Source: JAMOBE01 sp039908285
Lineage (GTDB): Bacteria; Pseudomonadota; Alphaproteobacteria; Rhodospirillales; Rhodospirillaceae
Assembly: GCA_039908285.1 (NCBI GenBank)
Contig: JAMOBE010000144.1
Span: 1 to 6,325, forward strand
Length of the DNA stretch: 6,325 nt
Reading direction: 5' to 3'
Shown here: in pieces, positions 1 through 5,047 of the stretch
How positions within the stretch are numbered: position 1 is the stretch's first letter
Layout: each line of letters opens with the position of its first letter
Notes under the pieces: generated by a model
Databases searched by the model: none
What the model saw: only the letters and a program-made list of their open reading frames with translations
What the model was told of the DNA's origin: nothing
Translations under genes and position numbers: made by a program

Positions 1-1132
1 CGACGATGACGACGTGCCCCGACCTCAACACCCCCTCCCACTCCACGGAAAATTGAGGTAGTATCGTCCGGCGCACACCCACCCAGGCGGGCGTGTCGAG
101 GCGCGCCCACTCAGGAAGGTGGCGCACACTCAAGCGGACGATCGCACCATGAACCACGTGACGGCAGGACGGCAGACCGGGACAGGCCAGACCCACCACG
201 GCGCATCCCGTCCCGCCACCCTCTGTCTTGGCATCCTCGCAGGCGCGCACCCGCAGGCCGGCCTCGGTCATCAGGCGGACCAGGATGCGCACCGCCTCGG
301 CCACCCCCTCGTCCGGTGTTCTGGCCCGGCCATCGGTCAGCAGCCGCTCGATGATGGCGTGGGCCAGGGTGCCGATGACCTGATCGTCGTTGGGCAGGGC
401 GTTGACCTGCCCCGGGCGGATACGGGCCGCGTACTGGAGAGTCCAGGCGAACGGGCACTCGATCAACCGCTTGATGCTGGAGACCGATTCCGTGCCGCGG
501 CGGGCGATGGTGCCGGCCGGGGTCAACCACAGACGTCTCGGTTCCGGTAGATCGACGCAGGTGACGGCGACGCGGGCAATGGTCCGGCCGGCAAGGTCAA
601 GGTGTTCTCCGGCGGCAAGACGCGCCGCCGGGACCACAACCTGGTCCAGCGCCTTCATCTCCTTCAGCATCGGGCGTAGTTCGTGCCAGAAAGGATGAGG
701 AGGGACGGTCTCGCCGCCGACCCGGCGCGGAGCCACCAGGATCAGTCGGTCACGGGCGAAGCGCAGCGGATTGCGCCAGGACTCCGCTTCGCGCAGGATC
801 GCCGCCTCGGGCGGCTCGACGAGGATGCCGGCGGCGGCAAGTGCCTGGCTTTCCGCGCGCGTCCACGGCAGACGGGGAGCGGCAGGCATGGCTCCGACAA
901 AGCCCCACCACAGGATGGTTCCGGCCGTTCCCCACACCTGTCCGGGATGCGTGACCGCCGACCACGGAGCCGCTTCGCCGCCGCCATCCGGGCGGGCGAT
1001 GCCTTCCCCGGTGACCGCGTCAAGGATTCGCCCGAGTTGCACGGCCGGAATGGTCGCGGCTCCGGGCGCCGTGATCGCCTCGCCGAGATCCGAGGCCTGC
1101 GCCTCGCCGAGGTGGTCAACGGCCGCCGGGTG
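1..1132 (-). pseudogene. AddB/RecB-like PD-(D/E)XK nuclease protein, C-terminal part; 5'-truncated, runs off left edge
   Basis: This minus-strand frame stays open from the parDE promoter to the left edge (377 codons from 1132) with mostly GC-rich third positions. Numbering from 1132, residues 60-80 (HPGQVWGTAGTILWWGF) and 118-150 (WRNPLRFARDRLILVAPRR, then PHPFWHEL) resemble the late inactivated-helicase part of AddB-type proteins. Residues 213-240 (TESVSSIKRLIECPFAW) match the entry to a RecB-family nuclease domain; its CPF cysteine is usually the first Fe-S ligand in AddB. Residues 254-262 (GTLAHAIIE) match the G-x-x-x-H motif. The frame leaves the window at GHVVIV, about where the catalytic Asp and (D/E)xK are expected. 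The family would act in DNA end processing, usually with a helicase. The frame's in-frame ATG (889) and the GTG I checked (1042) fall inside recognisable sequence, so the 5' end appears lost. It could instead be a translated C-terminal fragment. Family assignment is from memory of motifs. Confidence 0.6.
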
Positions 1133-1160
1133 GCCTGGGGGGCGACGCCGTGAACGACCC

Positions 1161-1194
1161 TGGTCAGGTGCTATTGTTTGGCATAATATGCCAA
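1161..1194 (+). promoter_or_regulatory. parDE promoter with palindromic operator
   Basis: A possible sigma70-type promoter is TGGTCA at 1161-1166 and TAATAT at 1184-1189, separated by 17 bases; each box matches consensus at four of six positions. A perfect palindrome, TTGGCATAATATGCCAA, with 8-base arms and a single central base (1178-1194), lies over the -10 box. ParD antitoxins of the ribbon-helix-helix family normally bind such inverted repeats and repress their own operon, more strongly with ParE bound. The palindrome is seen directly; its use as the ParD operator is inferred from position. Confidence 0.6.
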
Positions 1195-1208
1195 CGACAG
1201 CCGGTCGC

Positions 1209-1215
1209 GGGAGGT
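1209..1215 (+). promoter_or_regulatory. parD ribosome binding site
   Basis: GGGAGGT is followed by a 6-base spacer to the ATG at 1222. This sets the parD start there. The same frame is open back to a GTG at 1150, but that would translate the promoter and operator, so it is rejected. Confidence 0.8.
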
Positions 1216-1221
1216 AATAAA

Positions 1222-1506
1222 ATGCCGACACGGAACGTGGTGCTGACGGATCGCCAAACGGAGATGATCGAGCGGCTCGTGCAATCGGGCCGCTACCAGA
1301 ATGCCAGCGAGGTCCTGCGCGACGGCCTTCGCCTTCTGGAGCAGCGGGAGGCCGAAGACGAGGCGCGTCTGGTCGCCCTGCGGCAAGCCGTGCAGGTCGG
1401 GCTCGATGACATTGAGGCCGGCCGCTCCCGCAGCTTCGCCACCGCCACCGCCCTGCGCGCCCATTTGGCCAGGGTGGCCGAGGGTGCGGTCGGCCAAACC
1501 CGGTGA
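1222..1506 (+). CDS. parD: ParD-family antitoxin (ribbon-helix-helix)
   Basis: This 94-residue protein is the predicted antitoxin of a type II toxin-antitoxin pair. It would bind and neutralise ParE and repress the operon. The N-terminus has the ribbon-helix-helix layout: a short beta strand (TRNVVLT, residues 3-9), helix A (about 10-24), the turn SGRYQNASEVLRDG (about 25-38), then helix B. The acidic helix after EQREAEDEARL continues into the ParE-binding tail, normally flexible in this family. The GRYQNASEVLR segment is a hallmark of ParD/CopG-like antitoxins and the length is usual. The start at 1222 is chosen from the GGGAGGT site. Its stop overlaps the parE GTG start (GTGA at 1503-1506), giving translational coupling. 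It is probably autoregulated through the palindrome at 1178-1194. Confidence 0.9.
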   Translation: MPTRNVVLTDRQTEMIERLVQSGRYQNASEVLRDGLRLLEQREAEDEARLVALRQAVQVGLDDIEAGRSRSFATATALRAHLARVAEGAVGQTR

Positions 1507-1874
1507 CCGCGCCAACGTTCTGGCCGGTCCGCCTGTCGGCAACGGCCGAGGCCGACTTCGAGGGCATTGTCACCTGGACGGCCCAGCGCTTCGGAACTGA
1601 TCAGGCACTGGCCTACGCGGAGGCCTTGTCCGAAGCCCTGGCGGCCCTGACCGCCGGCCCGGTGGTCATCGGCGTCAAGGCGCGGGACGACATCGGCCCG
1701 GGCCTGCACACGCTGCATGTCGCCCGTCTTGGCCGCAGGGGACGGCACTTCATCCTGTTCCGCGTCGACTCGTCGGAGGACATGCCTTGCGTCGACGTTC
1801 TCCGCCTCCTTCATGACGCCATGGATCTCGCCCAGCACCTGCCGACCGGTGAGACGGACGAAGTCAACGGATAA
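1503..1874 (+). CDS. parE: ParE-family toxin (RelE/ParE superfamily)
   Basis: This 123-residue protein is the predicted toxin of the pair. Characterised ParE toxins inhibit DNA gyrase; the target here is not shown by the sequence. The start region WPVRLSATAEADFEGIVTW, then a QRFGTDQALAYAEAL helix, matches the ParE pattern of one beta strand and a two-helix hairpin (residues 1-50). The C-terminal half holds the beta sheet, with LHTLHVARLGRRGRHFILFR (about residues 69-88), where family members carry conserved basic and aromatic residues. The length is somewhat above the 95-110 residues common in the family, mostly from the C-terminal tail LLHDAMDLAQHLPTGETDEVNG. The start is GTG, overlapping the parD stop by four bases, with no separate strong ribosome site, so expression depends on parD translation. 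Confidence 0.88.
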   Translation: MTAPTFWPVRLSATAEADFEGIVTWTAQRFGTDQALAYAEALSEALAALTAGPVVIGVKARDDIGPGLHTLHVARLGRRGRHFILFRVDSSEDMPCVDVLRLLHDAMDLAQHLPTGETDEVNG

Positions 1875-1908
1875 CGGCAGAAAATGCCACGTAATCTCGT
1901 TTGGTACC

Positions 1909-1924
1909 GACGGTTCGCACCGTC
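1909..1924 (+). terminator. Weak hairpin after parE, possible terminator
   Basis: GACGGT and ACCGTC form a 6-base-pair stem around a TCGC loop, 34 bases after the parE stop. The downstream sequence is CCTCTCGCTTT rather than a clean T-run, so intrinsic termination would be weak. Position is the main argument. Confidence 0.3.
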
Positions 1925-1977
1925 CCTCTCGCTTTACCAGGCCCGACTCGACGCGAATCGGGGCTCCGACAGAGCCG

Positions 1978-1999
1978 CGCGCTGTCAGCATACAGCGTG
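1978..1999. other. Inverted repeat in arsR leader
   Basis: CGCTGT (1980-1985) and ACAGCG (1992-1997) can pair across a 6-base loop, extended outward by one G-T and one C-G pair. It sits 136 bases before the arsR start. It might be a protein site, an RNA hairpin or chance; nothing in the sequence decides this. Confidence 0.3.
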
Positions 2000-2030
2000 A
2001 ACTGCGTCGCCATTCCGGTGACGATGCGCA

Positions 2031-2056
2031 AGAATTCTGCGGCGTACAGAATTCTG
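2031..2056. repeat. Paired AGAATTCTG palindromic elements upstream of arsR
   Basis: AGAATTCTG occurs at 2031-2039 and again at 2048-2056, exactly 17 bases apart start to start. The second copy lies within the 10-base perfect palindrome CAGAATTCTG (2047-2056); the first is palindromic over 8 bases. Two phased palindromes in an otherwise GC-rich intergenic stretch look like binding sites for a dimeric regulator, or the trace of a small duplication. They end about 79 bases before the arsR start, farther away than a usual ArsR operator. Confidence 0.45.
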
Positions 2057-2110
2057 AGGAGGGACAGCCAGCGGGAGACAGCGGGTCGCATTTTGGGATT
2101 GCGGCGCGGC

Positions 2111-2133
2111 CATAATTTCGATATTTCTGGAAA
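2111..2133 (+). promoter_or_regulatory. Likely arsR promoter/operator region
   Basis: This short AT-rich tract lies directly before the arsR start in GC-rich surroundings. It contains CATAAT (2111-2116) and GATATT (2120-2125) as possible -10 boxes, and TTTC/GAAA arms (2116-2119 and 2130-2133) around a 10-base centre, a loose match to ArsR-type imperfect inverted repeats. I found no good -35 box at a standard distance. The call rests on composition and position. Confidence 0.4.
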
Positions 2134-2134
2134 C

Positions 2135-2467
2135 ATGAAGGAAGACGACGTCATCGCCGCACTGGCGGCGCTCGCCCAGGAAACGAGGTTGCGTCTGTTC
2201 CGGCTGCTGGTCGCGGTCGGGCCGGAGGGGCTGCCGGCCGGGCGGATTGCCGAGAAACTGGGCGCGACCGAGAGCACCTTGTCGTTCCACCTGTCGCACT
2301 TGCGCCAGGCGGGATTGATCAGACGGCGGCGCGACGGGCGTTCGCTCATCTACAGCGCCGACTTTGCGACGATGACGGCGCTCCTCGGCTTCCTGACCGA
2401 GAACTGCTGCGGGGGCCGGCCCGAGCTGTGCTGTCCGCCGACCGAACTGGAGGCTTCGTATGGATAG
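2135..2467 (+). CDS. arsR: ArsR-family arsenite-responsive repressor
   Basis: This 110-residue winged-helix regulator would repress the ars operon and release DNA when it binds As(III). The family core is clear: LAQETRLRLFRLLV (about residues 13-26), the recognition helix-turn-helix LPAGRIAEKLGATESTLSFHLSHLRQAGLI (33-62) and the wing RRRRDGRSLIYS (63-74). It lacks the ELCVCDL metal motif of the E. coli ArsR helix. Instead it has a C-terminal cluster, NCCGGRPELCC, with C91, C92, C99 and C100, resembling ArsR proteins that bind As(III) through C-terminal cysteines, as in Acidithiobacillus ferrooxidans. The ATG at 2135 is chosen because it gives the normal family N-terminus; the upstream in-frame extension does not. 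The ribosome site is weak (GGAA close to the start). Its last 8 bases overlap arsC (ATGGATAG), so the two are coupled. Confidence 0.93.
   Translation: MKEDDVIAALAALAQETRLRLFRLLVAVGPEGLPAGRIAEKLGATESTLSFHLSHLRQAGLIRRRRDGRSLIYSADFATMTALLGFLTENCCGGRPELCCPPTELEASYG
2449..2453 (+). promoter_or_regulatory. arsC ribosome binding site inside arsR
   Basis: GGAGG is followed by a 6-base spacer to the ATG at 2460. It lies within the last arsR codons, so ribosomes finishing arsR can restart on arsC. Confidence 0.75.
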
Positions 2468-2915
2468 AGTCTACAACGTGCTGTTCCTCTGCACCGGCAA
2501 TTCGGCGCGCAGCATCATGGCCGAGGTTCTGGTGAACGACCTCGGCAAAGGACGCTTCAAGGCCTACAGCGCCGGCAGCCATCCGACCGGTCAGGTGAAC
2601 CCGCTTTCCATCGAGGTGCTGCGCGAGAAGGGCCATGCGGTGGAGGGCCTGCGCTCGAAATCCTGGGACGAGTTCGCCGCCCCTGATGCCCCGAAAATGG
2701 ATCTGGTGATCACGGTCTGCGACAACGCTGCCGGCGAGGTGTGTCCGGCGTGGCCGGGGCATCCGTCCAAGGTCCACATCGGCTTTCCCGATCCGGCCGC
2801 CGCCACCGGGACGCACGAGGAGCGCCTGGCCGAGTTCCGCCGCATCTACGCCCTGATCGAGGCCAAGGTGCGCCGGCTGGTCGAACTTGGCCCGGAGCGG
2901 GCCGCGGAGGTGTGA
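2460..2915 (+). CDS. arsC: Arsenate reductase, low-molecular-weight phosphatase type
   Basis: This 151-residue cytosolic enzyme reduces arsenate As(V) to arsenite As(III), which Acr3 can export and ArsM can methylate. The fold is that of low-molecular-weight tyrosine phosphatases: beta strand YNVLFL, then the P-loop CTGNSARS with nucleophile C11 and R17 (C-x5-R). The general-acid Asp is D111 in FPDPAAATG. Two more cysteines, C87 (ITVCDNAAG) and C95 (EVCPAWPG), fit the relay in which C11 is oxidised and an internal disulfide is passed to thioredoxin or a related donor. Which donor is used cannot be read from the sequence. It overlaps arsR by 8 bases, and acr3 starts one base after its stop. 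It is not the glutaredoxin-dependent ArsC of E. coli plasmid R773, which has a different fold. Confidence 0.93.
   Translation: MDRVYNVLFLCTGNSARSIMAEVLVNDLGKGRFKAYSAGSHPTGQVNPLSIEVLREKGHAVEGLRSKSWDEFAAPDAPKMDLVITVCDNAAGEVCPAWPGHPSKVHIGFPDPAAATGTHEERLAEFRRIYALIEAKVRRLVELGPERAAEV
2904..2910 (+). promoter_or_regulatory. acr3 ribosome binding site
   Basis: GCGGAGG is followed by the 6-base spacer TGTGAC, which includes the arsC stop, then ATG at 2917. This fixes the acr3 start there and not at the in-frame upstream ATG at 2887, which lies inside arsC. Confidence 0.75.
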
Positions 2916-2916
2916 C

Positions 2917-3975
2917 ATGTCCGTCGCGTGCGAGGTGGCCTCACGGCCGCCGATGGGACTCTTCGAGCGCTTTCTGACCCTGTGGGTGGCCCTGTGCATC
3001 GTGGCCGGGGTCGCCCTCGGCCATGTGATGCCTGGGCCGTTCCAGGCCATCGGCCGGATGGAGATCGCACAGGTGAACCTGCCGGTGGCGGGGCTGATCT
3101 GGCTGATGATCATCCCCATGCTGCTGAAGATCGACTTCGGCGCCTTGCGACAGGTCGGCGAGCAATGGCGCGGCATCGGCGTCACCCTGTTCGTCAACTG
3201 GGCGGTCAAGCCGTTCTCGATGGCGTTGCTGGCCTGGGTGTTCGTCTCGACCCTGTTCCGTCCCTACCTGCCCGTCGAACAGATCGATTCTTACGTCGCC
3301 GGCCTGATCCTGCTGGCCGCCGCGCCGTGCACGGCGATGGTGTTCGTGTGGTCGAACCTGTGCGATGGCGAGCCGCACTTCACCCTGTCCCAGGTAGCCT
3401 TGAACGACATCATCATGGTGTTCGCCTTCGCCCCCATCGTCGGCCTGCTGCTGGGCCTGTCGTCGATCACGGTGCCATGGCAGACGCTGTTCCTGTCGGT
3501 GGTACTCTACATCGTAGTGCCGGTGCTGGTGGCGCAGGGGTGGCGGCGGATGCTGTTGGCCTCGGGTCCCGAGGCGCTGTCCCGGACGCTGAAGGTGCTG
3601 GGCCCGCTGTCCCTGTCGGCGCTGCTGGCGACGCTTGTGCTGCTGTTCGGCTTCCAGGGCGAGCAGATCATCGCCCAGCCGCTGGTAATCGGCCTATTGG
3701 CGGTGCCGATCCTGATTCAGGTCTATTTCAATTCGGGGCTCGCTTATCTGCTGAACCGCCGGCTCGGCGTGCCGCATGGCGTCGCCGGGCCGTCAGCCCT
3801 GATCGGCGCCAGCAATTTCTTTGAACTGGCGGTTGCTGCCGCCATCAGTCTGTTCGGCTTCCAGTCGGGCGCGGCGTTGGCCACCGTGGTGGGGGTTCTG
3901 ATCGAGGTGCCGGTGATGCTCTCGGTGGTGCGGATCGTTAATCGCACGAAGGGTTGGTACGAGGCGCGGGCGTGA
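2917..3975 (+). CDS. acr3: Acr3-family arsenite efflux permease
   Basis: This 352-residue inner-membrane protein would export arsenite, driven by the proton gradient, and belongs to the Acr3 branch of the bile acid/arsenite/riboflavin transporter superfamily. About ten hydrophobic segments can be picked out, beginning at FLTLWVALCIVAGVALGHV (19-37). Diagnostic segments are the basic-flanked NWAVKPFSMALLAW (94-107), LILLAAAPCTAMVFVWSNLCDG (130-151), which carries the conserved transport cysteine C138, and GASNFFELAVA (297-307), which carries the conserved glutamate E303. Both residues correspond to those shown to be required in studied Acr3 proteins. The length matches the family. It starts one base after arsC and ends 11 bases before arsM, so all are co-transcribed. 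It is sometimes named arsB in annotations, but it is unrelated to the true ArsB family. Confidence 0.95.
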   Translation: MSVACEVASRPPMGLFERFLTLWVALCIVAGVALGHVMPGPFQAIGRMEIAQVNLPVAGLIWLMIIPMLLKIDFGALRQVGEQWRGIGVTLFVNWAVKPFSMALLAWVFVSTLFRPYLPVEQIDSYVAGLILLAAAPCTAMVFVWSNLCDGEPHFTLSQVALNDIIMVFAFAPIVGLLLGLSSITVPWQTLFLSVVLYIVVPVLVAQGWRRMLLASGPEALSRTLKVLGPLSLSALLATLVLLFGFQGEQIIAQPLVIGLLAVPILIQVYFNSGLAYLLNRRLGVPHGVAGPSALIGASNFFELAVAAAISLFGFQSGAALATVVGVLIEVPVMLSVVRIVNRTKGWYEARA

Positions 3976-3981
3976 AGGAGG
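3975..3981 (+). promoter_or_regulatory. arsM ribosome binding site
   Basis: AAGGAGG begins at the last base of the acr3 stop codon and is followed by a 5-base spacer to ATG at 3987. It is the strongest such site on the plus strand here and excludes the in-frame TTG at 3954. Confidence 0.85.
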
Positions 3982-3986
3982 AAACC

Positions 3987-4787
3987 ATGGACAAGACCGC
4001 CATCAAAGATCTGGTGCGCAAGAGCTACGGCGCCATCGCCGCCGAAGGAGGCAATTCCGGTTGCTGCGCCCCCTCGTCATCGGCCTGCTGCGGACCTTCT
4101 TCACCGACGCCGTCGGCCGAGGACATGGCGCGGCGCATGGGCTATTCCGACGACCAGTTGGCGGTAACGCCCGACGGCGCCAATCTCGGCCTCGGCTGTG
4201 GCAACCCGTCGGCCATCGCCGACATGAAACCGGGTGAAGTGGTGGTCGACCTCGGCAGCGGCGCCGGTTTCGACGCCTTCCTCGCCGCCCGCCAGGTCGG
4301 AGAGGCTGGCCGGGTGATCGGGGTGGACATGACCCACGAGATGTTGGCGAAGGCACGCGCCAACGCCACCAAGGTCGGCCTCGCCAACGTCGAGTTTCGC
4401 CTGGGCGAGATCGAGCACTTGCCCATCGCCGATGCTACCGCCGACGTCATCATCTCCAACTGCGTCGTCAACCTCTCGCCGGACAAGCCGGCCGTTTTCC
4501 GGGAGGCGTTCCGGGTCCTGAAGCCGGGCGGCCGGCTGGCGGTCTCCGACGTGGTGAGTCTCGCACCGCTGCCCGATGCACTCGCCCGCGATCCGCATCT
4601 GCTGTGCGGCTGCGTCGCTGGCGCCGCCTCGGTGCAGGATATCGAAGCCTGGCTCGCGGCAGCGGGCTTCATCGACATCTGCATCGAGGTGAAGCCGGAA
4701 AGCCGCGACTTGATCAAGGACTGGGCGCCCGGTAGCGGCGTCGAGAACCACGTCGCCTCCGCCACCATCGCGGCCCGCAAACCTTGA
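3987..4787 (+). CDS. arsM: Arsenite S-adenosylmethionine methyltransferase
   Basis: This 266-residue cytosolic enzyme would transfer methyl groups from S-adenosylmethionine to As(III), giving methyl- and dimethylarsenicals and possibly volatile trimethylarsine. The class I methyltransferase fold is clear: motif I VVDLGSGAGFDAFLA (86-100), the acidic end of beta 2 at VIGVDMTHEML (110-120), EIEHLPIADATADVIISNCVVNLSPDK (141-167) and VLKPGGRLAVSDVV (177-190). The cysteines expected to bind As(III) are present: C71 (GLGCGNP), C159 (SNCVVNL), and C207/C209 (LLCGCVAG). There is an extra N-terminal pattern of two CC pairs (C26-C27 and C34-C35) in a Ser/Pro-rich linker, outside the catalytic core. It ends only 11 bases from the stop of the convergent CxxC gene. 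Confidence 0.95.
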   Translation: MDKTAIKDLVRKSYGAIAAEGGNSGCCAPSSSACCGPSSPTPSAEDMARRMGYSDDQLAVTPDGANLGLGCGNPSAIADMKPGEVVVDLGSGAGFDAFLAARQVGEAGRVIGVDMTHEMLAKARANATKVGLANVEFRLGEIEHLPIADATADVIISNCVVNLSPDKPAVFREAFRVLKPGGRLAVSDVVSLAPLPDALARDPHLLCGCVAGAASVQDIEAWLAAAGFIDICIEVKPESRDLIKDWAPGSGVENHVASATIAARKP

Positions 4788-4798
4788 CAAAATTCAGG

Positions 4799-5035
4799 TC
4801 ACGACCGCAGCCAAGTCTCGACCTTGTCCGGCTGCGGCACGCCGCCCGCGTGGACCACCTTGCCGTCCATCACCACGCCCGGCGTGCTCATCACGCCATG
4901 GCCCAGGATGGCGGCCATGTCGGTGACCTTCTCGATCTCGATTTCGACCCCCAGCGCCTTGGCCTTGTCCTCGATCAGCTTGGCGGTATTGACGCAGTTC
5001 CGGCAGCCGGAACCGAGCACCTTGAACGATTTCAT
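4799..5035 (-). CDS. Small thioredoxin-fold CxxC protein
   Basis: This 78-residue protein has the fold of the small thioredoxin-like family often annotated redox-active disulfide protein 2. Its parts are beta strand KSFKVLGSG, active site C11-R-N-C14, helix NTAKLIEDKAKALG, strand VEIEIEKVTD, then STPGVVMDGKVVHAGG with the cis-proline P52 that faces the CxxC. It is far shorter than classical thioredoxin (about 105 residues) and lacks its WCGPC signature. It starts 11 bases after the permease stop, with its own AAGGAGG, so the pair is one transcript. Such proteins commonly accompany COG0701 permeases. A role in reducing ArsC, or in passing thiol-bound arsenicals to the permease, is inference. 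The same frame is open far upstream inside the permease gene, but that is an antisense-like shadow, not a fusion. Confidence 0.85.
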   Translation of the reverse strand: MKSFKVLGSGCRNCVNTAKLIEDKAKALGVEIEIEKVTDMAAILGHGVMSTPGVVMDGKVVHAGGVPQPDKVETWLRS

Positions 5036-5040
5036 GGCAT

Positions 5041-5047
5041 CCTCCTT
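5041..5047 (-). promoter_or_regulatory. CxxC gene ribosome binding site overlapping permease stop
   Basis: On the minus strand AAGGAGG starts at the last base of the permease TGA and lies 5 bases before the ATG at 5035. It fixes the start of the CxxC gene and indicates translational coupling. Confidence 0.85.

Larger units (their letters stand above)
1875..2134 (+). other. Non-coding region between parE and arsR
   Basis: I see no recognisable gene here, although the arsR frame stays open back to 1901; those extra residues resemble no ArsR N-terminus. The stretch holds a hairpin at 1909-1924, a second hairpin at 1978-1999, two copies of AGAATTCTG (2031-2039 and 2048-2056) and an AT-rich segment directly before arsR (2111-2133). 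It must carry the end of the parDE transcript and the promoter and operator of the arsenic operon. Confidence 0.6.

Noticed and set aside
111..530. Minus-strand 139-residue frame
   Set aside because: It is a shifted shadow of the nuclease-like frame; the correct register runs through it without a stop.
119..1153. Plus-strand frames covering the first kilobase (119-550, 390-698, 683-1153)
   Set aside because: They are Arg/Gly/Ala-rich translations with no recognisable motif, opposite a continuous minus-strand frame with clear nuclease-family motifs.
1901..2134. N-terminal extension of ArsR from an in-frame ATG at 1901
   Set aside because: It would add 78 residues unlike any ArsR and translate through the promoter region; the ATG at 2135 gives the normal family N-terminus.
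2346..3209. Minus-strand 287-residue frame opposite arsC and acr3
   Set aside because: It is antisense to two well-supported genes and shows no domain; long open antisense frames are common in GC-rich DNA.
2928..3824. Plus-strand 298-residue frame overlapping acr3
   Set aside because: It is a shifted frame inside acr3 with low-complexity Arg/Gly/Ala composition.
4784..4789. TTGACA as a -35 box at the end of arsM
   Set aside because: No -10-like hexamer follows at a suitable distance, and no plus-strand gene starts downstream.
4101..4790. Minus-strand frames opposite arsM (229 and 212 residues)
   Set aside because: They are shadows of arsM, whose catalytic motifs and cysteines are intact on the plus strand.
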